The notes under the pieces were generated by a model. That model was given only the letters and a program-made list of their open reading frames with translations. It was not told the origin of the DNA and ran no database searches. The translations under genes and the position numbers were made by a program. From UBA7985 sp049612785 (GTDB lineage Bacteria; Pseudomonadota; Alphaproteobacteria; UBA7985): a stretch of 52,721 bases of DNA. The stretch's first letter is position 1; every line of letters begins with the position of its first letter. This document shows, piece by piece, positions 42,931 through 51,507 of the stretch. The stretch is from positions 1-52,721 of the forward strand of contig JBMZBW010000006.1 in the NCBI GenBank assembly GCA_049612785.1, written 5' to 3'.

Positions 42931-44445
42931 GTGAGTTCAGGCGTATCGGAGAGTCATTGGAAGATTTCAGATGTCACGCTCGTGCACGTTTTGGCACGAA
43001 CCGCGCATCGCTGTCCGGATCGCATTTATGTGCGATGCGATGCAGGTGAAATCACCTATGGCGAATTCTACGGCGTTGTTTCAGAACTGGGAGACCGCCT
43101 TCAGGCGCAGGTAGGGGGGAGAGATGTTTGTGTTTTCCTGCCCAATAGTCTCGCGTTTCTTGTCGCTTACTATGCCTTGCTACACGCGAAAGCGCGACCT
43201 GCGCTGGTCAATATCAATACCCCACAAGCAGGATTTCAGAAGCTGGTCACCGATCTGGCACCAACCTTGGTCATAACCAATCAGCCCGTGGAGGGCTTTG
43301 AGGTCATGACCCTAACCGATGCCGAGGTACTGGCGCAGGCGAAACAGGCAAAACCCGGTCCGCAGCCTGACGCCGTGACAGTAACGCCCGAAGATGTCTG
43401 CGCGGTCATGTTTACCGGCGGGACAACGGGTTTGCCCAAGCGGTTGAGTCACAGTCATCAGGCGATGACCGCTGCCATGGACCGCATTGAGTGGGGCTGG
43501 CCAACGCAGGATGGCGATGTCTGGCTGCCAGTTGCGCCTTTCACCCACATCTATGGTTACCTCATGGGGGTGAGTAACCCGCTGTTACGGGGGGCGACAC
43601 TGGTGATCCCGGCACAGTTCCAGCCTGCGCTCGTCGTGGACATGCTCGCTCAGCATCGAGTGACCCTGTTTGGTGGGGGACCACCAGCGATCTATCAGGC
43701 GCTGATGGCCGCGCCGAATTTCGGGGACGCAGATTTGTCCCATCTGCGGGTTTGTCCGGGCGGCGGCGCGCCTTTCCCGGTTGCTTTGCATGAGCAATGG
43801 CGGGCGGCGACGGGGATCACCCTCGACGAGGGCTACGGCATGACCGAAATTGCGCCCATCTCCATCAACAATGCAGCTGTTGGACGGCGGTTTGGCTCCG
43901 CTGGACAACCCTGTCCCGGCAATCGCATCGATATTGTCGATCTTGAAACAGGCGAAACCTGCCTGCCGACGGGTGAAAAAGGTGAAATCCGTGTAAGCGG
44001 CCCGCACATGATGGAGGGCTACGAAGGCAACCCGGAGGAGACAGCAGCGACCCTCAGGCACGGCTTTGTCTACACAGGCGATATCGGGATGTTGGATGAG
44101 GAAGGTTTCCTGCTGATCACCGACCGCAAGAAGGATGTCATCCTGCACAAGGGCTTCAACGTCTTTCCGCGTGAAGTGGAAGAGTTACTCCTCACCGTAC
44201 CCGGAACCCAGCAGGCCTGTGTCGTCGGATTGGCCGATGAAAGGGTTGGTGAAGCCGTGATTGCCTTTGTCATGGCAGGGGAAAGCGTGACGGCTGAGGC
44301 CCTGACCGAGCACGCTTTGGCCCACCTCGCCACTTATAAGGTGCCAGCACATATCGCGGTCGCCGATACTCTACCCCTAACAGCCAATGGCAAACTGGAC
44401 CGCTTAGCGCTGCGAGAGCAGGCACGGCAACAATTCGGCGCGTAA
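42931..44445 (+). CDS. AMP-dependent acyl-CoA synthetase/ligase
   Basis: A 504-aa ANL-superfamily enzyme starting at GTG 42931 behind AAGAGGAGG. Motifs in order: MFTGGTTGLPKRLSHSH (P-loop), DEGYGMTEIAP (adenylate), GFVYTGDIGMLDEEGFL, DRKKDVILHKGFNVFPREVEE (hinge and A8), and TANGKLDR with the catalytic lysine. It activates a carboxylic acid to its CoA thioester at the cost of ATP. The acid is unknown: an aryl, fatty or betaine-type acid is possible given the divergent Rieske oxygenase. The nitronate-monooxygenase-like gene follows at 44 nt and is probably co-transcribed. Confidence 0.87.
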   Translation: MSSGVSESHWKISDVTLVHVLARTAHRCPDRIYVRCDAGEITYGEFYGVVSELGDRLQAQVGGRDVCVFLPNSLAFLVAYYALLHAKARPALVNINTPQAGFQKLVTDLAPTLVITNQPVEGFEVMTLTDAEVLAQAKQAKPGPQPDAVTVTPEDVCAVMFTGGTTGLPKRLSHSHQAMTAAMDRIEWGWPTQDGDVWLPVAPFTHIYGYLMGVSNPLLRGATLVIPAQFQPALVVDMLAQHRVTLFGGGPPAIYQALMAAPNFGDADLSHLRVCPGGGAPFPVALHEQWRAATGITLDEGYGMTEIAPISINNAAVGRRFGSAGQPCPGNRIDIVDLETGETCLPTGEKGEIRVSGPHMMEGYEGNPEETAATLRHGFVYTGDIGMLDEEGFLLITDRKKDVILHKGFNVFPREVEELLLTVPGTQQACVVGLADERVGEAVIAFVMAGESVTAEALTEHALAHLATYKVPAHIAVADTLPLTANGKLDRLALREQARQQFGA

Positions 44446-44489
44446 CCCAGCGCGCCTCACATACGACAGACAGAAAAGCAGGAACCCCC

Positions 44490-45443
44490 GTGACGACAAC
44501 CATAGACGCGCTGAAGCAGCGCATGGCCTTGCCCGTGATTGCTGCGCCCATGTTTTTGGTCTCTGGGACCGATATGGTGATCGCTGCATGCAAGAACGGC
44601 ATCATGGGCTCTTTTCCGGGTACCAATGCCCGCACCATTGCGGACCTGCGCCATTGGCTGGAGGTCATTGACGCCAGTTTGACCGATGATGATGCGCCTT
44701 GGGCCTTCAATATGATCGTCCACAACAGTTACGGGCGCTTTGAGGAAGAACTGGCATTGGTTGAGGAGTATCAGCCCGGTTTGGTTATCACGGCGCTGGG
44801 CGGACCCCACCGGGTGACGGACACAGTTCACGGCTATGGAGGGCTGGTCTTTGCCGACGTCAACTCACCAAGCTTCGCCCGCAAAGCCATCGACAAAGGG
44901 GCTGATGGCCTGGTTCTCGTCTGCGCCGGCGCGGGCGGTCACACGGGCGAATACGCCATGCTTCCCTTCATCGAGGAAGTGCGACAGTTCTTCGATGGCC
45001 CGTTGATTGTGGGCGGTGGAATTGGAACAGGTCAGGCGGTGCGTGCCGTAGAGGGCATGGGCGCTGATTTCGCCTATCTCGGAACACGCTTTCTCGCAGC
45101 GCAGGAAACGCTGATCGGCGACCCCTATCGCGATATGGTCCGCCGCAGTCAGATGGAAGACCTGATTGCGTCCCGGGCCATTACGGGCGCGCTGGGCCTT
45201 TGGATGAAAGCGTCGGTCGAAGCTGCCGGATTATCGCCCGATGACATGGGTTCGAATGCCAAAATTGACTTTTCAGGTGACATGCACGCCGGGTCAAAAG
45301 CGTGGAAGACGGTTTGGAGCGCTGGCCAAGGGGTGGGGCAGGTAAGCGTCCCAGAAACCGTGGCCGACATCATCAACGGACTTAAAGCAGGATACGCCAG
45401 TGCCGTGGACCTGCAGAAAGCGGGCTCTCGTTATTTGGGCTGA
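44490..45443 (+). CDS. Nitronate monooxygenase-like flavoprotein (NPD family)
   Basis: A 317-aa TIM-barrel flavoprotein starting at GTG 44490. Signatures are LPVIAAPMFLVSG at the N-terminus, the GGHTGEYA loop with its conserved histidine near residue 153, GGGIGTGQAVRAVE for the FMN phosphate, and GADFAYLGTRFLAAQE. Nitronate monooxygenases oxidise alkyl nitronates, but the family also contains enoyl reductases that act on CoA or ACP esters. Being paired with an acyl-CoA synthetase makes a CoA-ester reaction possible. The gene overlaps the convergent TetR gene by 13 nt. Confidence 0.82.
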   Translation: MTTTIDALKQRMALPVIAAPMFLVSGTDMVIAACKNGIMGSFPGTNARTIADLRHWLEVIDASLTDDDAPWAFNMIVHNSYGRFEEELALVEEYQPGLVITALGGPHRVTDTVHGYGGLVFADVNSPSFARKAIDKGADGLVLVCAGAGGHTGEYAMLPFIEEVRQFFDGPLIVGGGIGTGQAVRAVEGMGADFAYLGTRFLAAQETLIGDPYRDMVRRSQMEDLIASRAITGALGLWMKASVEAAGLSPDDMGSNAKIDFSGDMHAGSKAWKTVWSAGQGVGQVSVPETVADIINGLKAGYASAVDLQKAGSRYLG

Positions 45444-46048
45444 ACCGGACGGGTGAACAGCTGCAGCAAAGTATCCTGAAGCGGACGCGCACCGGCTTCC
45501 GGTGACAGCCCTGCTGATAAAATCGCGTCCCCGAGCATATAGGCATAGGCCATTCGCGCGCGTTCCTCTGCCTCCGCCTGATCAAAGCCAATTTCTTCGA
45601 GCATTTCCTGAATAAAAGACAGGCGGATCTTATCCACTTCATCCAGAGCTTCACGAGCCAGCGATTCCCGTCTGGCCCAGGATCGAATGGACTGTTCAAC
45701 AAGGGCAGCAGCCGGGGCGTTCGGACGTTGCGGCAGGGTGAGGAGCGTGTGTAAGCGCGTTTGCGGGTCAAGCCCCTGACCACTCAGGTTCTCGATGACA
45801 GCCAACGTCGCGCCTTCGCGCCAATGATGCAGAAAGGCGCTTAGGAAAGCGGCACGGCTGGTGAAGTGCCAGTAGAAGCTTCCCTTGGTCACATCCAAAG
45901 ACTGACACAGTCTATCAATGCGAATGGCTTCAATCCCTTCAGTGACAAGAATATCCCGCGCCGCCGCGAACCATTGCTCAGGCGAGAGCGCGGTTTTGCG
46001 TTTGGAGGCATGGCTGGTTGAAGCGGTCTGAAAGGCTGGAGCGGACAT
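45431..46048 (-). CDS. TetR-family transcriptional regulator
   Basis: A 205-aa regulator. The helix-turn-helix is near residues 22-68 (WFAAARDILVTEGIEAIRID, then VTKGSFYWHFTSRAAFLSAF, the TetR hallmark). The C-terminal helical domain binds an unknown ligand. It converges with the nitronate monooxygenase gene and probably controls the synthetase operon and the divergent Rieske oxygenase through the palindrome at 42878. I see no copy of that palindrome in front of its own start. Confidence 0.88.
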   Translation of the reverse strand: MSAPAFQTASTSHASKRKTALSPEQWFAAARDILVTEGIEAIRIDRLCQSLDVTKGSFYWHFTSRAAFLSAFLHHWREGATLAVIENLSGQGLDPQTRLHTLLTLPQRPNAPAAALVEQSIRSWARRESLAREALDEVDKIRLSFIQEMLEEIGFDQAEAEERARMAYAYMLGDAILSAGLSPEAGARPLQDTLLQLFTRPVQPK

Positions 46049-46084
46049 ACGGTCATGCTAACGCAGCAATTGAGCGGAGGCAAA

Positions 46085-46156
46085 ATGGATATCCAACAGG
46101 CCTGGGGTATCAAAACGAAATACATGGCGCTGTCCGACACTACCTCAGACACTTAA
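46085..46156 (+). CDS. Possible 23-residue peptide with a strong ribosome-binding site
   Basis: A short frame, ATG 46085 to TAA 46156, encodes MDIQQAWGIKTKYMALSDT followed by TSDT. GGAGG lies 4 nt ahead of the ATG. It is divergent from tetR. It may be a leader peptide or small protein, or chance; nothing else supports it. Confidence 0.3.
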   Translation: MDIQQAWGIKTKYMALSDTTSDT

Positions 46157-46386
46157 AGCGTTTCGATGCAGAAACAGAAGAAACAGGCTGAAATTCCCTG
46201 TTTCCACAAAAGAAATCCCTGAAAACGCCGCGTTACGTGGGGGTGGCAAAAGGTTCCTTGTCAAACGCAGCAACGCCTCGCTCACCAGCAGGGGGCAGCG
46301 ACAAGACAACCGAAACGAACACAAACCCGGCGCGCTTGCTACCAACTCTCTCCTTCACTCAGCGCCGACATTGAAAGGTTAAACCA
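46157..46386 (+). other. Leader region of the curlin-like gene
   Basis: No gene is visible. A hairpin with arms GAAACAGG (46180-46187) and CCTGTTTC (46197-46204) lacks a T-run. The last 100 nt before ATG 46387 are rich in C and A and should include the promoter or leader of the curlin-like gene. Confidence 0.4.
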
Positions 46387-46818
46387 ATGTTCTTCATCTC
46401 TGCTATCAAGCGCGCGGCTGCTGTTACTCTGGTCGCTCTCTCCTTCTCCGCCGTTTCCGCACCTGCTTACGCAAACTCCAACATCTCTGGCAGCATCTCC
46501 ATCGGCATCCAGGGGTCTACTCCAGAAGAAAAGCAGGCCATCGCCAACGGTCTTTTCCTCTACACTCTGTTCCAGGGTCTCCAGGGCGATGAAGCAGCGC
46601 TTCGTCAACTGGGCAACGGCAACGCGGCTGGCTTCCTGCAGAACGGTACAGGCAACTTCGGTATCATCGAACAACACGGTGATGATCACACCGGTACGCT
46701 GAACCAGCAGGGCAACGGCAACGCTTTTGGTCTTTTCCAGTTCGGTGAAGGCACAGAAGGCCACGTGACCCAGCAAGGTAACGGCGAAGGCGGTCTGCTG
46801 TTCCAGTTCGGCTTCTAA
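46387..46818 (+). CDS. Curlin-repeat secreted protein (CsgA/CsgB-like)
   Basis: A 143-aa exported protein with a signal peptide ending near AYAN. From residue 74 it shows curlin-type units with regularly spaced Gln, Gly and Asn: QLGNGNAAGFLQNGTGN, QHGDDHTGTLNQQGNGN, QFGEGTEGHVTQQGNGE. These resemble the S-x5-Q-x-G-x2-N-x5-Q strand-loop-strand units of curli fibre subunits, but there are only about three. It could be a minor or nucleating amyloid subunit, or a small surface protein. No csgE, csgF, csgG or csgD gene is near. A strong terminator follows, so it is a one-gene unit. Confidence 0.72.
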   Translation: MFFISAIKRAAAVTLVALSFSAVSAPAYANSNISGSISIGIQGSTPEEKQAIANGLFLYTLFQGLQGDEAALRQLGNGNAAGFLQNGTGNFGIIEQHGDDHTGTLNQQGNGNAFGLFQFGEGTEGHVTQQGNGEGGLLFQFGF

Positions 46819-46863
46819 GTTTCAAAACTCTCGCACCCCCAAATCCTCCCCCTCCCCCCGCTT

Positions 46864-46896
46864 AAAAGGGCAAGTTCACCGCTTGCCCTTTTTTGC
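46864..46896 (+). terminator. Rho-independent terminator after the curlin-like gene
   Basis: AAAAGGGCAAG (46864-46874) pairs perfectly with CTTGCCCTTTT (46882-46892), followed by more T. The 7-nt loop is TTCACCG. Confidence 0.88.
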
Positions 46897-46991
46897 GTTT
46901 TTAACGCGTGTGCAAGATCGCTTTTGGGTGTTTAGTGGCGTCATGGCTTTTTCCGTCGCGCCCCTTATATCCACCAATTGGACTGCCGTTG

Positions 46992-48158
46992 ATGACCGCT
47001 AATCCGCGCGCTATGTCGCTTCGATACGCCTTTGCTGGCGCGTTGGCGATGAGCATTGGAATGGGGATTGGCCGGTTCGCCTACACGCCCATTTTGCCCG
47101 GCATGATGGATGGGTTGAACCTCAGCGCGTCCGATGCCGGCATGATCGCCTCAGCCAACTACGTGGGCTATCTGCTCGGTGCCATCCTCGCCGGCGGCGG
47201 TTGGGGGCAGGGGCGGGAACGCAGCATGGCCTACATCGGTACCGGTGGAACAGCGATTCTGACCGCTGCCATGGGCCTCACTGACGCTATGCCGGCATTT
47301 ATGCTTGTGCGCTTTCTGGCGGGGGTCGCGAGCGCATTCATGATGATTTTCATCTCCACCATCATTTTCAACCAGTTGGCCCGGTCCGAGCAGCCGGGCT
47401 TGCAAAGCCTGCACTTTGGCGGGGTTGGCATGGGCATTACGGTTTCTGCCGTTTTGACCGCTGCGGTTTTTCTCGCTGGTATGGACTGGCGGATGAACTG
47501 GTTCGCCGCGGCTGGTGTCAGCGGCATTGGCTTTCTGATCGTGGTCTGGCTGATGAGTCTCGACCCCTATGAACCGCCCAACCGTGCCCATCGGGAGCCG
47601 CGGCTGAAGTGGACTGCGCCGCTGGTGAAAATCACCATGGCTTACGGCATTTTCGGGGCTGGGTATATCGTCACAGCAACCTTCCTCATTGCCATTGTTC
47701 GGCAAGGAGAGAGCGGTCCGATTGGCGAGTCCGGGGTCTGGCTGGCCGCTGGTTTAGCCGGAGCGCCCTCTGTTTGGTTTTGGACGCTGGTCGCACGTCG
47801 TGTGGGACTTGCGGCTGCATTTGGTATCGGTTGTCTGGTCGAGGCCGTTGGCGTGGTGGCAAGTGTCGCCGTCGGTGGTTATGGGGCACAGGTGCTGGCG
47901 GGCGCTTTGCTCGGGGGCACCTTTATTGCTGTTACGGCCATTGGGCTGCAGATGGGGCGGGCGCTTGCCGGTGACGCGCCCCGGCGTGCACTCGCCATTA
48001 TGACTGCCGCTTTCGGGGTGGGTCAGATCATCGGTCCGCTGCTTGCTGGTGTCGCAGCGGACCTGACCGGATCCTTTTTCGCGCCTTCCATCGGCGCAGC
48101 TTGTGCCTTGGCGGTCTCGGGGCTGATCGGGTTCAGAGCCGTTCAGCCTCCGAAATGA
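46992..48158 (+). CDS. YbfB/YjiJ-type MFS transporter
   Basis: A 388-aa permease with twelve predicted membrane helices, taken from ATG 46992; the frame is open upstream into the preceding terminator. The start MSIGMGIGRFAYTPILPGMM is characteristic of the YbfB/YjiJ branch of the major facilitator superfamily, with SANYVGYLLGAILAG in helix 2. Substrate is unknown; members are treated as drug or metabolite exporters. The ribosome-binding site is weak. Confidence 0.82.
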   Translation: MTANPRAMSLRYAFAGALAMSIGMGIGRFAYTPILPGMMDGLNLSASDAGMIASANYVGYLLGAILAGGGWGQGRERSMAYIGTGGTAILTAAMGLTDAMPAFMLVRFLAGVASAFMMIFISTIIFNQLARSEQPGLQSLHFGGVGMGITVSAVLTAAVFLAGMDWRMNWFAAAGVSGIGFLIVVWLMSLDPYEPPNRAHREPRLKWTAPLVKITMAYGIFGAGYIVTATFLIAIVRQGESGPIGESGVWLAAGLAGAPSVWFWTLVARRVGLAAAFGIGCLVEAVGVVASVAVGGYGAQVLAGALLGGTFIAVTAIGLQMGRALAGDAPRRALAIMTAAFGVGQIIGPLLAGVAADLTGSFFAPSIGAACALAVSGLIGFRAVQPPK

Positions 48159-48170
48159 CTGACCTCCAGA

Positions 48171-49025
48171 CTAGTAACATCCCAGCTTGAAGACACGCTT
48201 GTTGCCGTGGCGATAGACGACATTCAACCGCTTGGGTCTCAGGTCCATAGTGATGTTGTCGCGGTCGCTGTAAACCCGATCGCCCGGCTTAAGCAGATTG
48301 GCTGGGATCTGCGTGTAGCGTTTGTTCATGTAGGGTTTTAGCGCCGCCATACCGCAGGTATCGTTTGGGTCTGCGGGCTGTGCATTCCCGCCGCTATTGT
48401 TGTTGCCGTCGTTATCCAACAGCTCGTTAAGCAGCAGCAGGCCGCCCAAAATCAGGCCGCCGGTCACAAGCTGTTCTTCCAGGCTTGGGCCCGTGTTGCC
48501 GCCACCATTGTTTGCGTCACCAGCATCCGCGACATCCTCGTCATCAGGTTCTTCGACGACAGGGTCTTCTGCTGCTCCGCCCGAATTCTGTCCGGCCAGG
48601 GCAGCAACTTCGGCTTCTGTGATGGATCCAAAGATCAGCGTGGCAGAAATGATGTTCCCAGTGTCGCCAAGCTCACCGGTGTAATCCATCACCAATTCCC
48701 CATTGACGAGGAAAGAATCAAACTCGTGGAAATCATCACCGTTTTCCAAAAAAGCTTGCCAGCGGATGACCCGACCGTTTGCGTCATAGAGCAACTCTGC
48801 CCGGGTCGCGCCCCAACTACACAATTGGCCACCGCAATCGCCAACGACTTCCAGAATGGCAATTTCTTCTGTTCCGCGAAGATTGAGAAGCTGTGGAACC
48901 TGTTTTTGTTGGCCGAGAAGCTTCCAATAACCGGCTGCCGTTTCAAAGTCCGCCAAGGCGGTTTTGTTCAGGGTCAGCGTGAGAATCAGTGCAATGAAGA
49001 TCTTGAGATTAATGAGAGATCGCAT
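48171..49025 (-). CDS. Secreted protein with a C-terminal I78-inhibitor-like domain
   Basis: ATG 49025 stands behind AGGAGG and is preferred over 49052. The 284-aa product has a signal peptide (IFIALILTLTLNKTALA). A beta-rich N-terminal domain with two cysteines (CGGQLC) follows, then an acidic Asp/Glu/Gly/Asn-rich linker, a short hydrophobic stretch (TGGLILGGLLLLNELL), and a C-terminal 61-residue module. That module begins CGMAALKPYM and ends RPKRLNVVYRHGNKRVFKLGC. It has the pattern of peptidase inhibitor family I78: Cys at both ends, PGDRVYSDRDNITMDLRPKRLN. A periplasmic or outer-surface protease-inhibitor role is possible. The N-terminal domain is unrecognised. Confidence 0.72.
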   Translation of the reverse strand: MRSLINLKIFIALILTLTLNKTALADFETAAGYWKLLGQQKQVPQLLNLRGTEEIAILEVVGDCGGQLCSWGATRAELLYDANGRVIRWQAFLENGDDFHEFDSFLVNGELVMDYTGELGDTGNIISATLIFGSITEAEVAALAGQNSGGAAEDPVVEEPDDEDVADAGDANNGGGNTGPSLEEQLVTGGLILGGLLLLNELLDNDGNNNSGGNAQPADPNDTCGMAALKPYMNKRYTQIPANLLKPGDRVYSDRDNITMDLRPKRLNVVYRHGNKRVFKLGCY

Positions 49026-49209
49026 GAGGTCCTCCTGATAAATCAAGTTCAAAAGGCATCAGGCAATCGAGAAGGTCAATGCAACAGAATTAAAATGTCT
49101 CGATATTGGTGCGAAAACTGCACAAAACGAGATAAATTGCACAAAGAATACAGAGTTTTTCGGCTGTAATTCTCTTTTTCTGGACGGAAAGAAATAATTC
49201 GTTCGAATT

Positions 49210-49677
49210 CTAAGGTTTCGTTACTTTAACCGGCAAAACAGTGCTGCTCTTGATTTCTTCCATGACGAAAGTTGCTGATAAGTCCATACCGGGTACCAAT
49301 CCGATAAACGATTTGTAGAACTCGTCGTAGCCTTCAACATCCTTCACCCTGACTGATAAGAGATAATCAACTTCACCGCTGGTTCGGAATGCGCCTGTAA
49401 TCTGCGGAAGGCTTTCCAGTGCTCTTTCAAATTTTGCCAACCAATCGAGCGAATGCTCCTTTACCCGCACGGTCACAAAGACGCGTAGGGCTAAACCCAC
49501 GGCCTTGGGGTTTAGAAGCGCGACCCGTTTGGCGATCACACCTGTAGCCTCCAACTGCTTCACGCGACGCCAACAGGCGTTCTTTGATAGGTGCACCTGT
49601 TCGGCCAATTGCTCGTTGGACAAGGCCGCATCTTCTTGAAGCAATGAAAGGATTCTCTGGTCAATTTGGTCGAACAA
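49210..49677 (-). CDS. Lrp/AsnC-family transcriptional regulator
   Basis: A 155-aa regulator with an N-terminal helix-turn-helix (DQRILSLLQEDAALSNEQLA, LSKNACWRRVKQLEATGVI) and a C-terminal RAM domain (FRTSGEVDYLLSVRVKDVEGYDEFY) that senses amino acids. It is divergent from the DUF6356 gene. A LysE-type exporter lies just beyond, a common pairing for Lrp proteins that sense the exported amino acid. Confidence 0.9.
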   Translation of the reverse strand: MFDQIDQRILSLLQEDAALSNEQLAEQVHLSKNACWRRVKQLEATGVIAKRVALLNPKAVGLALRVFVTVRVKEHSLDWLAKFERALESLPQITGAFRTSGEVDYLLSVRVKDVEGYDEFYKSFIGLVPGMDLSATFVMEEIKSSTVLPVKVTKP

Positions 49678-49793
49678 AGCCCCGATCCTTAGAAAAAAAT
49701 TCGAAAAAACAGCTAAACACGCTCACAGTTTGAGACCAAAACTAGCGAAAAATGAGGTATTGTCATTTATAAAGTCAAGGAAATCTGCAATTT

Positions 49794-50003
49794 ATGACAC
49801 GGCTTCTGAATCATATCTTTTTGGACCACCCGCGCTCCGTGAACGAAGGGTACTTCGAACATGGCAAGTTCGCTTTTGGGTTTGCGTTCAAGCTGTTTGT
49901 AGCGGCTTTTTTCGCGATCGTGCATGCCGTCATCCCATGTTTGTTCAAGGCAAACGCCAGCAAGGCTGTGCGTGATCTTCATGCCATGCTGGAGAACCGC
50001 TAG
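49794..50003 (+). CDS. DUF6356-family small membrane protein
   Basis: A 69-aa protein behind AAGGAAA. The pattern HPRSVNEGYFEHGKFAFGFA followed by a hydrophobic helix (FAIVHAVIPCLF) and a basic C-terminus is that of DUF6356, small inner-membrane proteins of unknown role. It is followed by a strong terminator and the LysE gene. Confidence 0.75.
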   Translation: MTRLLNHIFLDHPRSVNEGYFEHGKFAFGFAFKLFVAAFFAIVHAVIPCLFKANASKAVRDLHAMLENR

Positions 50004-50081
50004 TTCGAGATTTTCTAAAAAATTGAAGTTTCTCAGGTGAGCCAACCTCCCAGACCCAGCAAGCCCTGGTTCACCCTCCAA

Positions 50082-50115
50082 AAAAGCCCGTGCGGACCCC
50101 GCACGGGCTTTTCTT
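50082..50115 (+). terminator. Rho-independent terminator after the DUF6356 gene
   Basis: AAAAGCCCGTGCGG (50082-50095) and CCGCACGGGCTTTT (50099-50112) are fully complementary around a 3-nt loop, and a short T-run follows. It would work in both directions. Confidence 0.88.
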
Positions 50116-50151
50116 ATTGTCGGACTCAGCTTCTAGCCGTAAGGGAAGCCC

Positions 50152-50751
50152 ATGCTAAGTTATGCTTTGGCCCTGATTTTTCTGATGTTTACGCCCGGTC
50201 CAGCGGTTCTAACCGCGGCTGGTTTTGGTGCGTCTTACGGGTTTCGACGATCCATTGGGTTTGTCGTAGGATCGCTTATCGGGATCAATCTTGTCCTGTT
50301 CGCGGTTGTTTCTGGCCTCGCCGCCTTACTGTTTTCCGTGCCTTGGCTGCGGCTTGTGCTCATGGCCGCGTCGATGTTGTTTTTGCTCTATCTGGCCAGC
50401 AAAATCGCTTTTGCCGGGGTTAAGCTCGCTTTCATGACGTCTAGCCGACCGCCTGGTGTCTGGGGCGGTGTGTTCATTCAGATCGTGAACCCCAAGGCTT
50501 ATGCTGTCATTGCCTCAGTGGTCATGGGGTTCAACTATGCCCCCGATGCGTTGTGGTTTGAGCTTGGCACCAAAATCCTGATCGCCAACATGATTTGGAT
50601 CCCCATGCACCTGATGTGGTTGTGGGCGGGCGTCAGGCTGCATGCGCTCAATCTTTCACCGCGCGTGCAGTTGTGGATCAACTTTGCCATGGCTGGGGGA
50701 TTGCTGCTGGTCGTAGTGCTTTCAGCGCTTTCTTTTCTCAAAGGCACCTGA
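50152..50751 (+). CDS. LysE/RhtB-family amino-acid exporter
   Basis: A 199-aa integral membrane protein with six predicted helices. The start AYALALIFLMFTPGPAVLTA carries the TPGP motif of LysE/RhtB exporters, and FIQIVNPKAY is the central NPK signature. It exports basic, neutral or hydrophilic amino acids. AAGGGAAG precedes ATG 50152. The Lrp regulator at 49210, two genes upstream, could control it. It ends 6 nt before the convergent SDR gene. Confidence 0.87.
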   Translation: MLSYALALIFLMFTPGPAVLTAAGFGASYGFRRSIGFVVGSLIGINLVLFAVVSGLAALLFSVPWLRLVLMAASMLFLLYLASKIAFAGVKLAFMTSSRPPGVWGGVFIQIVNPKAYAVIASVVMGFNYAPDALWFELGTKILIANMIWIPMHLMWLWAGVRLHALNLSPRVQLWINFAMAGGLLLVVVLSALSFLKGT

Positions 50752-50757
50752 GGATCG

Positions 50758-51507
50758 CTATTCGAGCCGGTATGTTTCCGTATTTCCATCGACAGCGATG
50801 GCTTGACCCGAAACGAAAACGGCTTTGCTCGATGCCAAAAACAGGCACATGTCCGCGATTTCATCAGCACGAGCGAAGCGGCGCAAACTGGTGCCCGCCG
50901 TGTAATCCTCTCGCACGTCTTCAACTGATTTACCCGTTACCTGTGACTGAGCGGCGAGTACGCGGTCTATCCGTTCACCCTCGACAGATGTTGGGCAAAT
51001 GGCATTGCAGCGAATGCCAAAGGGTCCAAGTTCGATGGCAAGGGTTTTGGTGAGACCAATGACCGCCCACTTGCTCGCCGTATAAGCTGCGCGGTTCGGG
51101 GTGCCGTACAGCCCGGATGTCGAGGACATGTTGAGGATGACGCCGGAGTTTTGCGCTTTCATAGTCGGAATCACGGATTGCGCCGCTATGAGTTGCGCGT
51201 CGACATTGATCGTGAGGCAATCACGCCAATGATCGAGATCAATCTCCTCAACCGGTCCAACCGGACCGGCTACGCCGGCGTTATTGATCAGCACATCACA
51301 GCCGCCCAGGTTGGTGATGCTGCGGTTGGTCCAATCGCGCAATGCTGCGGCATCCCGAACATCGATCTGTTCCATCAACAGATCGGTATGTTCAGCCTGA
51401 CGGCGCTCAACCGCCTCAGCGGAAATATCGCAGGAACTGACCTGCGCGCCCTCCCGCAGGAAAGCATCAGATATCGCAGCGCCCAGTCCGCTTCCGCCTG
51501 CTGTCAC
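50758..51507 (-). CDS. Short-chain dehydrogenase/reductase with an irregular 5' end
   Basis: A classical SDR of about 250 aa. Visible sites are TAGGSGLG (cofactor glycine motif), NNAGVAG, the catalytic Ser in NMSSTSG, YTASKWA with Tyr and Lys, and C-terminal FVSGQAIAVDGN. It reduces or oxidises an unknown alcohol or carbonyl. The first usable codon in frame is GTG 51507, at the second residue of the expected VTAGG strand and 19 nt from AAGGAG. Upstream, the ATG at 51526 is in another frame. Removing one C of a CCC run would join them as MSIKVIVTAGG. Confidence 0.85.
   Translation of the reverse strand: MTAGGSGLGAAISDAFLREGAQVSSCDISAEAVERRQAEHTDLLMEQIDVRDAAALRDWTNRSITNLGGCDVLINNAGVAGPVGPVEEIDLDHWRDCLTINVDAQLIAAQSVIPTMKAQNSGVILNMSSTSGLYGTPNRAAYTASKWAVIGLTKTLAIELGPFGIRCNAICPTSVEGERIDRVLAAQSQVTGKSVEDVREDYTAGTSLRRFARADEIADMCLFLASSKAVFVSGQAIAVDGNTETYRLE

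Noticed and set aside
46180..46204. Hairpin as a terminator for tetR or the short frame
   Set aside because: It lacks a T-run on either strand and lies upstream of, not after, tetR.
46908..46991. Longer N-terminus for the MFS transporter from GTG 46908
   Set aside because: That start lies next to the preceding terminator and adds residues not expected before the MSIGMGIGRFAYTP helix.
49196..49209. AATTCG-TT-CGAATT palindrome at the end of the Lrp gene
   Set aside because: It sits at the 3' end of the gene in AT-rich DNA and is short; no promoter lies next to it.
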